From: Microplitis mediator | Taxonomy: Eukaryota; Arthropoda; Insecta; Hymenoptera; Braconidae | NCBI RefSeq assembly: GCF_029852145.1 | Contig: NC_079976.1 | Coordinates: forward strand, 9,336,104 to 9,400,103 | Direction of reading: 5' to 3' | DNA length: 64,000 nucleotides | Position numbers and translations under genes: made by a program | Notes under the pieces: model-generated | What the model was told of the DNA's origin: nothing | What the model saw: only the letters and a program-made list of their open reading frames with translations | Database searches by the model: none | Shown: positions 47,284 to 58,831 of the stretch, in pieces | How the letters are laid out: each line of letters begins with the position of its first letter | Numbering within the stretch: the stretch's first letter is position 1

Positions 47284-47535
47284 TTCGTGTAAAGTATTTA
47301 TGTTCTAAGTGTTCAAATTTCGAGTGCTTACATTCAGTGTTCAAAAATTAAAAGTGCTCAAATTTACGGTACAGCTGCCGCAGCACATTTCAGACTGCAC
47401 TCTTAAAGTGTTTATATTAGCTGTTCAAAAATTTAAAGTTTTAAAATTCAGTGTACAAAATTTAAAGTGTTACATTCCAAGTGCTCAAATATTAAAGTTT
47501 TTAAATTCCAAGTGTTGAAATTTGAAGTCTTCAAA
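47284..47535. repeat. Short-unit minisatellite (AAGTGTTCAAATT-like)
   Basis: Many degenerate copies of a 12-20 base unit such as AAGTGTTCAAATTT and AAAGTGCTCAAATTT, head to tail. The block opens a spurious reading frame with KFKVLKFSVQ-type repeats. It ends about 20 bp before the possible exon at 47554. Confidence 0.75.
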
Positions 47536-47553
47536 TCATTTCTTTGATTCCAG

Positions 47554-47577
47554 ATTTAAAAAAAGATGTCAACAATG
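47554..47577 (+). other. Possible tiny start exon
   Basis: A good acceptor (TTTGATTCCAG) is followed by ATTTAAAAAAAGATGTCAACAATG and a strong donor (GTAAGT). It would encode Met-Ser-Thr-Met at the start of an unknown plus-strand gene whose other exons I could not find before the window end. Confidence 0.25.
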
Positions 47578-48146
47578 GTAAGTCCCTTTTATTTATCATT
47601 AATAATTCTCTAATAACTTTTAATTAATGAAACATGCATGTCAATTCAAAAGCAATGTTCTTATCAAACTATTAAAAAAAATTCAAGCAGTAAAAAGCTA
47701 TTAAAGTTTCTTAGATTTATATATTTTATACAAAAAATTCATTATAAAATATTTTCCGTCATTTTTAATACACGTATTTGTTCATTATTTATTATTTATT
47801 ACTTATAGTTATTATCTACCAATTAATCGCTTATATTAAAAGTACAATCCTACATGAAATTATCACGTTACACATTCCTGTTAACAAATTATTAAATCCA
47901 TAAACTTAAATTAATATATACAAACTCAATTAATTAAAATTTTTATCTCAAACTCGTTGACAGTCACCTCGGTACAATAGAAATCGTCATCTTATTTTTC
48001 AAATTATTTTTTCAAAAAATTTCACGTCAAACCTCAGCACCTTCCAATAAATCTCCGAAAAATTAGCGTTTTATTTAAAAATTTTTCGTAATAAATTTAA
48101 ATTTTTCATAAAAAATAAAAAAAAAATTAGCACTAAAATATTCCTT

Positions 48147-51100
48147 CTACATACTCGGATACATATTATAAAAATTCCCTTTAAATTCTTTATTATCTTC
48201 TTCAAAACTCTCACTGTCAACCCCAAAATTATCCAAATTTTTACTCTGTTCCATAACAAAAATTCCATCTTTCCCATAAATTTCTTTATCCCCAGTGCTG
48301 TCTTTAACCTCTTCCTTGGCGCCATTTAGAGCTTTGCACTTCTTCGTATGCGCGTAAAGACTTCCCGCATTATTGTACCTCTTGGTGCAAATTTTACATG
48401 CATAAGGTCGCTGTCCCGTGTGCGTATACGTGTGTTCATTAAGAGAAGTCAATCTTCTGAAGCTTTTCCTGCAAATCTGACAATGATATTTAGCTTCTCC
48501 TGTATGCATCGTGATATGTCTTGCCAACGTGTTTGCTCTTGCAAAAGCTCTGCTGCAGTATTGACAAATATAAGGCTTTTCCCCACTGTGCGTCCTAAGA
48601 TGTAACTGCAAATAAGTGCTTTTGGTAAACGCTCGAGAGCAAACATTGCACACATAAGGTTTGACTCCCGTATGTGTCCTCATATGTGCAACCAAAGATC
48701 CGCTTTGAGCAAAGCACTTGCTGCAGACATCACACAAAAATCTTTTCTGCGTATCCTTGACCCTTTTGTGTCTTTCCACATGATTATTGAGCGACTGAAG
48801 TTGAGCAAATGCCTTCGGACACAAAGAACACTTGTGTGGCCGGTTTTTCTTGATCTCTTTTCCTCCTTCTTTAGTTCCCTCAGTTCTATCATCATCATCA
48901 TTGTCATCGGTATCCGTAAAATCAGCCACGTGTTTCGCGTACTCATGTTCCTTTAATTTATCTAACCGTGAAAATTCTTTTCTGCATGTACTGCAGTTAA
49001 ATTTAACTCCAGTATGGGTACTGATGTGTCGTTTTAAATTACGTTTTGTTGCAAATAATTTACCGCATTGTAAACATTGTAAACCTTCTGGTAAATCATC
49101 ATTTAAATCATCTGTTAAATCATCATCTTCTGAAAATGAATTCTGAGTTTGGGTTTGATTTTGTGAACGTGATGATGATGTTTTTGTTTCTTCATGTAAT
49201 TTAGCATGTGTTAGATATGATTTTTCATATGTAAATTGTTTATTACAATGCTTACATTTATATTTCAATGATTTTTTATCAGTATCTAATTTTTTTTCAA
49301 TATTTTCATCATTGTTTAATATATTTTGTTCATTATTTATTAAATTATCATCAGAACTTTTTAATGAATCGTGAGTTGTAACATGTTTTTTTAATTCATC
49401 AACACAATTAAATTGTTCACTACAAATATGACAAATAAACATTAAATTTTGATGTTTACTTATTAATTTTGATGATTTTTTATCATTTGAATCATCAGTT
49501 TTTTCATCTTCAACTTTAATTGATTCATTATCATGTTTGTCAGCATGAGAATCGACATTAGTATCAACATGAGCATCAGAATGAGGATCAGTATCAGTAT
49601 CAGGAGCGAGAATATTTTCTTTGAGTTCAAAAACTTCAGTAAATGAGCAATTGCGCTGGACTTTGGCTTCCAGGGGGTCATCAAACTCATCCAGTTTCTC
49701 TAATAAAACTACTTGTGAGTCGGTACTGAGACTATTTTTTAGATTGGGCTTCAACTCGTCGACTTGGTCCACGCTGAAGATGATCGTGTTGTCGGGATTC
49801 AGCTGGAGCAAATGAGAGTCAGCGAGTGTATCGGTAATGAGGACACGTTCCTCCTTGGAATGATGATTCTGCTCTGGGGTTTGCCCCATTGAGACTTGAG
49901 TCAGAGATTCCGTGTAGACTATTAGAGGCTTGTAGTGAGAAGTGGCTCGGAGTTTTGCGTCGGTTTTTTCTACGGCGCATTTGAAATTGTAAGAGATTTC
50001 GAGGAGACGATTACACGGGCTGCAGATTGTTGACGGCAGACCGTCACCATTGATTATCTGGAATTACATTAATTTTTAGCGAAAATTAAATAAGTTCTTA
50101 GCTTTAGATTACTGGGTAATTATGTTTGAAGTAATTAACGGATTTAAAAATTTTTTTTTTTTTTTAATGCACTTTAGAATAAAAAGTTGAGTGATACTGA
50201 AGCTAGCCGACGTCTAATAATTTGTGAATTTTTTAGAAATCGATAAATTAAAAAAAAAAAAAACATTTCAAAAAATTGCACCTATAGTTTTTTTAATTTT
50301 CTACATGTGCATATTTTTAGTTTTTTTTTTTTTTTTAATTAAATCGTTGAAAAAAAAAAAACATGAAAATTCTTAATTGTCTGCTAATTTCAGCATCATA
50401 AATTTGAAGTTATAAAAAAAAAATTTTTTTTAAATTAAATTAGTAAGCGAGATTGATTTTTGAGTGTAAAATTTTGAATCACTAGACAATTTATTTTTTG
50501 ACATAGAAAATCTATACTGAATTTTTCTTCAAATTGTTCTCTGGAGCAAATCTACTGAAATCCAACTTTATAAAAAAAAAAATTTCACAAATCTACGACT
50601 GTTAAAAACAAAAAATTTTTATCACCAAAAAATAGATCAAGTTCTACACCTACATTGTTACTTCAAATCAAAACTTTAATTATTTTTTTATTTACGTATT
50701 AATCATATTCGATTAATTAAATTGATTAATTACAATTAATCAATTTAACTGAATTCCACAATTAATTTTTTTTTATGATACTGAAGTTAGTTGATGTCTA
50801 CTAATTTTTGGATTTTTTTTAAAACAATAAATTATAAAAAAATCTATATATTTAAAAAAATTGCACCTGTAATTTTTCTAATTTTCTACAAGTGCGCATT
50901 TTAAGTTTTAATTTTTTTCAAAAACAAAATCCGAAAATTGTTAATTGTCTGTTAACTTCAGGGTCATTTTTTTCCATAATTAAAAACAAAATTTATTCTA
51001 CTTGCAATCGAAATTAAGAATGACAGTAAATACATAAATAAATAAATTCTAACCTGTACTGCAGCACAAGCCATTATTTTTTCAGGTAATTGATTATTAT

Positions 51101-51221
51101 TAGATTGAAATAATGGCCATGAATCTTTAGATTTTTGTAAACATAACCGACACTCATCTCCAGTTAATGTCTCTAAATAATTATCATCAGTACTTGTTAT
51201 TAAATCACTTGACATTTCCAT
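48147..51221 (-). CDS. ZAD-C2H2 zinc-finger transcription factor
   Basis: Two exons (minus): 51221-51054 and 50057-48147, phase 0, 692 residues. The N-terminus forms a ZAD, the insect dimerisation zinc finger: CRLCLQKS in exon 1 and STICSPCNRLLEISYNFKC in exon 2 supply the four cysteines. A long acidic, low-complexity middle (including HSDAHVDTNVDSHADKHDNE) follows. Then ten zinc fingers, starting FICHICSEQFNCVDELKKHV, and going through a tight tandem run (YVCNVCSRAFTKSTYLQLHL, YICQYCSRAFARANTLARHI, YHCQICRKSFRRLTSLNEHT) joined by TGEKPY-like linkers; the tenth ends in Cys instead of His. It presumably binds DNA in the nucleus; targets unknown and no ortholog is named. The intron carries two family C elements. 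Confidence 0.93.
50192..50400. repeat. Inverted-repeat element family C, copy 4
   Basis: Begins TGATACTGAAGCTAGCCGAC and ends GTCTGCTAATTTCAGCATCA, giving clear terminal inverted repeats. Centre CACCTATAGTTTTTTTAATT then TTCTACATGTGCATATTTTTAG. In the intron of the ZAD zinc-finger gene. Confidence 0.85.
50775..50967. repeat. Inverted-repeat element family C, copy 5
   Basis: Begins ATGATACTGAAGTTAGTTGA and ends GTCTGTTAACTTCAGGGTCAT. Terminal arms pair over about 40 bp with mismatches. Same intron as copy 4 and same orientation. Confidence 0.85.
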
Positions 51222-51792
51222 TGTTGGCTTTAGTTTGTTTATTTTACTCTTTTACCGTTGGTTGCTTTTTTTCATCACAATAAAAATACGTCAGTGTCCC
51301 ATGTTTTTATTTATTTATTATTTTTTTTTTTACTAGTACAGTAATTTTAGTAACTTTTTTTTAGTAACCACTGAGTCAATAAACTCACTGATTTCATACA
51401 ATATTTGTTTTTCAAATAAATTATGAAGATCAATAATTAAAAAAAAATGTTGGCTTATTAATAGGTCTAACAAAAATATTTTTACAATCAGGTTATCGCA
51501 CAAAAATTATACCAGAAAAACATTTGATTAACATAAGTATCTTCCAGTAGTCATTTCTAACCAATCATATTCTTATCGCGAGACATTTTTTAGCATTTAC
51601 TAACCAACTCTATTTTATGAAAACGCTACCGTAATAATGATCACTGTCATAAAAATCTACTCAGCTTATTTTTAGACACAAATTCTGAATAAAACTGTTT
51701 TATCATCAATACGAAATGGTGAAGAAGTTGAAAATTTAATCCAAAGATGGCACTTTCAGGATGATTTTTTAAAAAATTTTGTTAACCGGTGA
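51222..51792. other. Gap upstream of the zinc-finger gene
   Basis: AT-rich, no exon seen; contains the presumed promoter of the minus-strand zinc-finger gene. Confidence 0.5.
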
Positions 51793-52040
51793 TCATGGCC
51801 GAGTGGTCTAAGGCGTTAGACCTAGGCCTCTCGAACTTGATCACTGGCCAGGCGTGGGTTCGAATCTCAGCGGAGTGCCGAAAAAATTTTTCACACAAAA
51901 AATGTGAGTTCTTTCGGCCCTGAGATTTGTCCCGTCGCTGACCTACAAATTTGATCTAGTTCAAAAAGAGAATTTGATTCGGATTTGAATTTGATTTCGA
52001 CTCAGTTAGCCGGATATGGGATTACCCATAAAAAAAAAAA
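51793..52040 (+). mobile_element. tRNA-derived SINE
   Basis: Head with RNA polymerase III A box TGGCCGAGTGG and B box GGTTCGAATCT, spaced as in Leu/Ser-type tRNAs (AAGGCGTTAGA between), but the anticodon stem does not pair and the acceptor arms do not match. A body of about 160 bp follows (TTTCGGCCCTGAGATTTGTC, then TTTGATCTAGTTCAAAAAGA) and ends in ACCCATAAAAAAAAAA. AAATTTTGTT before it and AAATTTGTT after it may be a target-site duplication with one base lost. Only one copy lies in this window. Confidence 0.75.
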
Positions 52041-52167
52041 TTTGTTCACTATATCAGACCCCTTTAATTTTTTTTCTCCCCTCTGGACGGAAAGCGTCAA
52101 CTTTCGTCCCGCTGTGCGAAACAGTTACCGCTTTTCGCCTCCGTCGAGGAGAAAAATAGTATATATA

Positions 52168-52282
52168 CACCTTGGACAGTAAATAAGAAAGCCTCAGATC
52201 ACACGTTTGTTGACCTCGGCTTCGCCTCGGCCAACGATCACATGTAATCTGAGACATTTCTTACTTTACTGCCCTAAGTGTG
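52168..52282. mobile_element. Short hairpin element
   Basis: Left arm TACACCTTGGACAGTAAATA then AAGCCTCAGATCACACGT; right arm, in inverse, ACACTTAGGGCAGTAAAGTA and TGTCTCAGATTACATGT. Interior GACCTCGGCTTCGCCTCGG is itself palindromic. Confidence 0.8.
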
Positions 52283-52287
52283 TAATA

Positions 52288-53620
52288 TAGGGGAAGGGGG
52301 GCAAAAGGGGGTAGAGTAGGCAAAACGGGGTACACAGTAAAAAATATTATGTAAATTAAATCAACACAGTTTGTGTGTTAAAAACGGTTGACACGAAATT
52401 TGTGTTGAAATTTCGACATAAACTTTGTGTAACCCCTTTCTAACACAAAGATTATGTTGAAATATCGCCACAAGAGGGCGCAAAGAATTCCACAGTAACA
52501 CACAAAATGTGTTAATAAAGAGTGTATAACACATTTTTGATGTTACAAAATAAAGTGACACAAACTTTGTGTTAGTTTAACACACTACAATTTTTAACAC
52601 AAACCGTTTTCGACACAAATACACAATATTTTTTACTGTGTACCCCCAAAATTTTATGAAAAAAAAAATTTTTTTTTTTGTCTAATTAGTATAAATTCGA
52701 TATATTTGCGCACTTTTAGCCCTACGCATGACACCTGGGGCAAAATGGACCAGCCGAAAATCCTGAAAAAACGATTCTTTCAAATTTTTATCGTTAAATT
52801 AAAAGAAATTTGATATATTTCCGCATTTTTAGCCCTACCCATAACACCTAAGGCAAAATGGACCAGTCGGAAATTTAAAAAAAATGATTCTTTCATATTT
52901 TTATCGTCAAATTGAAAAAAATATAATACACTAATCCATTTTTCGGCTGATTTGTTATAGCTGGGGCAAATTTGGCCACTAAAAATATTCGAAAATAATA
53001 TTTTATTTTTTTATTGATAAAACATTTTAAATAATGCAAAATAATCTTCAATCTAAAAAATCAAAAAACACGTCTTTTGGGTTCAAAATAATGACAAATA
53101 AGAAATACAGAATTGTTTTTTTTATTAAATAGCAATTAGTAATTAAGCTAATCGAGGGGAAACGATTTATTACACTTAAAAAAATTTTTCTTGAGTATTA
53201 TAAAACCAAAAATAGTTGTCAAGAGAAAGAAATACATTCTTAATAATGAAAACAATTTAAAAAAAAAAAAAAGAAAAAGTATCATTTTTTGGAGGGAGGC
53301 CTCTCTGCCCGACAAAAATTTTTTTTTTTGCCTTCGTGTCTACCAATGATGTGAAATGTAATTTTTCTTTATGTATATTACATATAAAAGGTTCAAGTAA
53401 TAAAATTTGATCAATTTTCAGAAATTTTTTTTTTTCAACTTTTTTTAAGGGTACCCCGTTTTGCCCGCCAAAAATAAAAATTTTATTTTTTAACGGCAGC
53501 TAAAAATTTTGTCTATTTACCTCGAATATCACTAAAAACAAAAAGATTTAGCGTATTTTAGTCCTGGAAAACTAAGTATTTCCTTAGGTACCCCCTTTTG
53601 CCCCCCCCTCCCTCCCCTAC
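52288..53620. mobile_element. 1.3-kb element with G-rich/C-rich inverted ends
   Basis: Left end TAGGGGAAGGGGGGCAAAAG then GGGGTA; right end GTACCCCCTTTTGCCCCCC and CTCCCTCCCCTA. A second inner pair is GCAAAACGGGGTAC (52320) and GTACCCCGTTTTGC (53452). Repeats of GGGGCAAAATGGACCAG-type lie inside. A separate MITE (52332-52641) is inserted near the left end. No transposase frame. Confidence 0.8.
52332..52641. mobile_element. MITE-like element family D, copy 1
   Basis: Ends ACACAGTAAAAAATATT and AATATTTTTTACTGTGT are perfect inverted repeats. The interior is full of AACACAAANTTTGTGTT palindromes. A relative lies at 57701-57941. Confidence 0.9.
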
Positions 53621-53824
53621 TATTATAATTCAAAAAGAAAGCCAATTTTTTTTTTTCGTCATACCTGCACCGAAAGTTTTAATTCGTGCCCTGTTTAAAG
53701 GGAAGAAAGTCGTTCTTTTCTTTTATGAAAAAAAAAAATAATAAAAACAGCGCATGCACCATTCTTACCACAAGCAGAGGAAAAAATTTAAACTTTCAGG
53801 TGCAGGTTTGGTGAAAAATCGTAT

Positions 53825-53941
53825 ACACACCACAGAGGAAAGTAGAACATCCAAACTCGCGTGATTGCCACCCTCAGCTGCTGCTCGGGTAGGCAATTAT
53901 ACCCGTGGATTGGAATGTCCTACTTTCCTCCGTTGGTGTGT
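53825..53941. mobile_element. Short hairpin element
   Basis: Arms ACACACCACAGAGGAAAGTA with ACATCC, and inversely ACACACCAACGGAGGAAAGT with AGGACATTCC. Interior GTGATTGCC/GGCAATTATACCC is also self-complementary. Confidence 0.8.
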
Positions 53942-54039
53942 AATCTGCTATTACGTTCAGAAAATTTTTGCCTTGAACTAAGAGGAGTTTCACTTTTCGT
54001 TGTAGGTTACAAAAAATATTCTTGAACCCAAAGGGTCAT

Positions 54040-54256
54040 ATCTTTCTGTGTAGAAATTAACCGAAATTCAGTTAATTTTCCGTATTTCGAGCTCGGATAA
54101 TTTTTCCAAAATATTCGTGCTCAGAAAAGGTTTTCTTGGCGCAATAAAAATTTACTCTCGCCAAAAAAATTTTCACTTGTCTCAAGAATTTTGGTTTACA
54201 ATTCATAATGCAAAATATTTCTTGCACCAAGAAATCCTTTTTTTTTTTTGTGTAAA
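54040..54256. mobile_element. CAAGAAA-rich element, partial
   Basis: Ends TTTCTGTGTAGAA and TTTTTGTGTA are less tidy than in relatives, but ACAATTCATAATGCAAAATA then TTTCTTGCACCAAGAAATCC is shared (in inverse or direct form) with 62961-63230. Confidence 0.55.
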
Positions 54257-54577
54257 ATAAATAAATTTTCTTAAAGCTGAAGGCCTACAGTGCGTCACCT
54301 TCAGGCATTTTTTTTACTACGTCAGGCCCTTTGAACCTTTTCATAAATAGGAATCTATTAAAATTTAGTCATTTTCCTGTATTTTGAGCTTTGATCATTT
54401 TTCAAAAATATTTGTATGGGGTACCATCAAAAATTTGCTACTTTTAATCTTCTCATATACTACAGGAATGCATATAAAATCATGTATGGCTATTTCTACT
54501 AGGAAAAGGAGATTTTTAGAGTCTGCTATTGAATTTTTGTTCCAGTAGATTAGATTTATTTAGACATATTTAAATTG

Positions 54578-57500
54578 TTACATGGGTGATGCCGTTTTTT
54601 GACACAGTGTTTTGATGATAATATCCATTTCCTTCATATTCTTGAAGGCTATTTTAGCTATTTTACCTTCTGGAAGTATTTCTGGCTCGTAACGCAACAA
54701 TTGATAGGCTTCGGCTAATGCATTCCTTGATAACTATAAAAAAAAAAAAAATTATTTAATAAAAATTGCTGCTCAAACTACCTACAAATATTTACCATTA
54801 ACATTCCACGTAATTCGTCAGGACCCTGCCGTCGTCCGAATTCCGCGATACCCGCGTGTACTTCGAACAAAATCAATCCCCGGATACGAATTTCAGCTGA
54901 AAAAATAACGTCACAAATCGTTTTAATATTAAACAGTATTTTGATCTATACCATCGTCATTATCTTTATTTTTGTCACAATAAAATTTATAAAATTTTTT
55001 ATAATAGACAATGAAAAAAAATTCCAAAATTTTACGGAGTACAAATTGTATCAAATTCCCAGGATTTCTTTAAAATAAAATTGATTAATTTATTTAAAAA
55101 AATAAATATATTACCTGGGACTAATTTGCGTAGCAATTCATCAAGTTTTTTACATAACGAAATTTTTTCACTCAGTATTTCGTCACTGCAAGCTGGTAGA
55201 CCACCATCTTGTTGTCCTATCAATTGTACCAACGCCATTTTGACATCCGTCAAGTAATAATGATTATCATGCAACACTTTGCTCCATTTAGTAATAAAAT
55301 TTTTGCAAATTTCCACGTCGTTTTTTTTCATTTGCGTCAATTCAATGCCTATTTCCTCAAGTTGTTTCTCAATTTGCTCCCAACTCGTAGCTTGTTGACA
55401 TTTACCGCAAATATAATCCGGTAATTTTTCATTGCTCATCGGTGTTGTTGTTGTTATGAAAGTTGATGGTAGCTTGTATCCCCCGCAGTTACTGTTTTAC
55501 GAATAGTATAGGATCAAATAACTATGCAATGATGCATAATACATGCCCAGCTTTGGCTATAATTCACTCGAAAGCCGATAACGGGCTTTTACAACAACGT
55601 ACGTGTCTATATACTAGGTTGTGTTGTGTTTCGAGTCTCGTATTGGTTTAGATGATGTATATATGTATGTATAAAGGGATTTATTTGGCCAGGAACGGGA
55701 TTCAGAATATAATACGTTTTGAATTAAGATTTAATTGGATCTTTCATTTGGATAATATTTAAGATAATGCGATTTTGAGGATTGTGCTTTGTGGTGTGAT
55801 GATTGATTAATGGCTAGCCAGATTTAAATTAATTAGTTTTATTTTTATCAGTAAATAAATTAAATTGCTTACCTTTTTGTGCACTTAAGTGCATTGAACA
55901 TGGTACCGAATTCGGTGGGATCTGAGCAACGCGAACAGGTGCAGTTGAATAATTTCGTTTGAAATAAGTGGTGACGGCGATTTGTTACACCCCACAGAGG
56001 ATCTGTGTAACACATTGTTAGATGTTCACCTAAAATATTTATATTCCATTTTAAAAATTTTTATATTAAGGTGAAAATTAATTCTTGGATTGATTTCTCT
56101 ATTTTTTTTAGAATTTTTTATTTTCGAATGAATGCTTTTTTTTTTTAATTTTTATTTGTCGATTTAATTATAAAATCGATCATTTAAATTTCCTGATTTA
56201 ATTTATTGGAATAAAAAATTTCTGTTGATCGAATTTCTAAATTGAATATTCAAAAAAATTTCAAACATTCATGAAAAAACTTTTTCTTATATAAAATTTA
56301 AAAAATGAAACCTTTAGATATTGGTAAAGCGGCTCGTATTAAAATTCCCCCAGACTCAGTAAAACTTTTCGAACAATTAGCTTTACAATTGTGTTCAAAA
56401 TAAGACGCTTCATCATAAACAGCAACATGAGAATTTTCAGTTGTCGGAACTTCGTGACCATTAATCTAATAAATTAGTAATAGGTCTCGTTTAAACATAC
56501 TCCATTAATCAATAGTCTATTTTAGAATAAATTCAACACGTATATCCCACCTGAATAATTCCAGCAATTCGTGTTATTTCTTTCTCATCAATTTCATCTA
56601 ATTTAAAAAAACGTTTAACAAATTTTGCAGTTCCATTAAATTCATCAAGACGTTGATTTTCTTTGTGATCATCATGCGCCTCTAAGTTAATCAATTTATT
56701 GTAATTATCTGGATTTACTTCTTTTAATGCCAGTGCGCGAATTATTCCAATACAATTGTATGTAGGATGAGGAATTCCAAATTCCGCAATATTGATCTAA
56801 AAAAAAAAAAAAAAATAAAAAGTATCAATTGAATAAGAACCGCGGCCATTTTGATTTAAAGCTCCACCTCGGGATTTTAAACAAGCATATAAATTTATCT
56901 AATTAATTAAATCAAATAATTACTTTTGCATCGCGATATTTTGTTGTGAAGGAACATTCATCACCATGTTCTTTGCAATTTTCACACAATGGCCATCCGC
57001 ATTTATCACACGGTCTCGCAGTCTTCTTCTCCAGTAAACAATAACAATTTAAACACAATGGCGATGTTCCTTGCGCAGGTGCTGCCAACAGTGGATTCAT
57101 TTCTCGTAGAATTACTTCGCCTGCGTCGATTTTTCTTGTTGCAATGTAGTGGCGTCCAACATTCTGATCTTCTGCTATCTTAAATGTATATTTATTTGAA
57201 AGTAAATGAAAACATTAAGAAAAAATTATATAAGTATTTGTTGCTTTTTATTCGACTGCTCTTCTAAGGATCTGGCCGTGTAAAAACAATGTTTGACTAG
57301 TCGAACTTCGAAATTTAAGACAGCATTAAATTTTCATAAAACTTCAATACTAAAAAGAATACAACAATATATAAATTTTGGGATAGGATTAGACAGCGAA
57401 ATAAAAAATTTTATAACAAAATTTCCAAAAAATTTATTCATTTCATCCTATTCGGTATGAAAGTTTGAAATTTTGAAATTTTTAAAACTCCTCTCGAATA

Positions 57501-58184
57501 AAAAAAAACAGATGCAAGTCACAGAAATAGTCGAAATTTTTTATTTATTATAAATTTTTCAATAGTTCTCATTCATACGAAAATTTAAAAAAAATATAAG
57601 ATTTGTCTCAAATTTCTAAGGTCGACAAGTCTCAGTAATTGAATACTGAAATTTGTTGTTTCCACTAGTCAAATAATTTTCCAATTTTTTTCTCTCTCCT
57701 ACACAGTTGAAAATTTTGTGTTCTTGTGTATAAAAATTCAATGGTTAAATATTTTGTGTCAATTATTTGACACCATCAAGTGTAATTTTAACTAAAGTTG
57801 AATATGTTATCTGATCTCAAAAAGTTTTAAACCTGTATTATTGTTTGACACAAGTGTAATGTGTTAAATTAGCACAAAAAATTGAGTGGGCCGTTTGGGG
57901 CATGTGATTTATGTTAAATTTAATACAAATTTTTCAACTGTATACACAGATTTAAAAAAAATTCACTCGTTGCATATTAAAATTGAATAATAGTTATCAT
58001 TATTATAATCAATAAATTCAAAGTATTTCCTAATTAGGCTCCATACCTTAAAAGCTTTACAGTTTTTCATATGCTCCTTCCAATGATTTTTTTGGTGCTC
58101 CCGAGAACAATAAAACGCACTCTTACATGCGCTACATTTTTGTTCCGCGGGTTTTCCACACACTTCACACACCTCCGTTTTCAT
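54578..58184 (-). CDS. SMYD-type MYND/SET domain protein
   Basis: Arthropod SMYD-family protein (Drosophila SmydA-8-like), by family a protein-lysine methyltransferase, though many insect members may lack activity. Exons (minus): 58184-58047, 57178-56924, 56796-56551, 56465-56312, 56029-55873, 55434-55115, 54896-54796, 54733-54578; all in frame, 508 residues. MYND finger at about residues 6-43 (CEVCGKPAEQKCSACKSAFY, then CSREHQKNHWKEHMKNC). SET start: VGRHYIATRKIDAGEVILRE; an inserted cysteine-rich segment follows (CLNCYCLLEKKTARPCDKCG). SET core: VAVYDEASYFEHNCKANCSK, ALPISKGEHLTMCYTDPLWG, then the post-SET cysteines FNCTCSRCSDPTEFGT. The usual NHSCxPN is replaced by EHNCKAN, so cofactor binding may be impaired. 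The C-terminal helical region (residues 200-end) is weakly conserved. Confidence 0.92.
57701..57941. mobile_element. MITE-like element family D relative
   Basis: Ends ACACAGTTGAAAATTTTGTG and TACAAATTTTTCAACTGT pair inversely; inside are TGTGTCAA/TTGACACAAG palindromes. In intron 1 of the SMYD-type gene. Confidence 0.7.
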
Positions 58185-58718
58185 AATAATCTCTCAGTTT
58201 AAGCAAATAAATAACTAAATAATTTACAATATCCAATAAAATTTTATAACCCAACGTCCGTATTTAGATTTAGTGCCACGGATTTAAAATCTGTGCTAAA
58301 AAATGTAGTCTGTAGTCTAGATTTTTGAAAATTTAAATTAAAACAGTAGTATCTTGTTTGTCGTTTGATTGAGTACTAAAACGTTACGCTCACACACGAC
58401 AATATACGCTTACAAAAACCAACTGGTACATATATTTATAAATGCTTTTACACATTCGAACTTATTTATAGAAGCTAAATTCTCGGCTAGTTGTTGCGTT
58501 TTAAATATTCTAGTTCATCATTGTTTGAGTTCAAAGAACTTATTCATTCTCAAAATAATAATTATATTTCAATTTATTTATTAATTAAAAATACTGTAAT
58601 TAAGAGGTAAAATGGTAATGAAGCTAAAAAATTTTAAGTATTTTTGCACAAACATTTGATAATTAATTTAATAAATCGTTTATTAATATTCGATAATGGT
58701 TTACTTGAAAACGATCTA
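58185..58718. other. Gap upstream of the SMYD-type gene
   Basis: No exon recognised. Presumed promoter of the minus-strand SMYD-type gene. Confidence 0.5.
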
Positions 58719-58831
58719 CACTGCCAAAAATCGGGAGTAGATTCGGAGTGATTATGGATTTTATTTCAATCCAAATTCACTCCGTCACTTGGAGTTTCGG
58801 AGTTTTTATAAAAAATCGCTCCGCATACGGA

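Larger units (their letters stand above)
45248..48146. other. Gap between TECR and zinc-finger gene
   Basis: Holds the TECR promoter side, a GC-richer patch at about 45820-45920 (GCGCATGCGCG, GGCGTCGCGCGC) that looks like a promoter or first noncoding exon, two inverted-repeat elements (46258-46459, 46564-46753), an AAT tract (about 46965-47009), a minisatellite (47284-47535) and a possible tiny plus-strand exon (47554-47577). No full gene recognised. Confidence 0.5.

Noticed and set aside
47309..47518. Repetitive KFKVLKFSVQ-type frame
   Set aside because: Produced by the minisatellite; no start context or homology.
51793..51880. Functional tRNA-Leu or tRNA-Ser
   Set aside because: A and B boxes are good, but the anticodon stem and acceptor stem do not pair and a SINE-like body with A tail follows.
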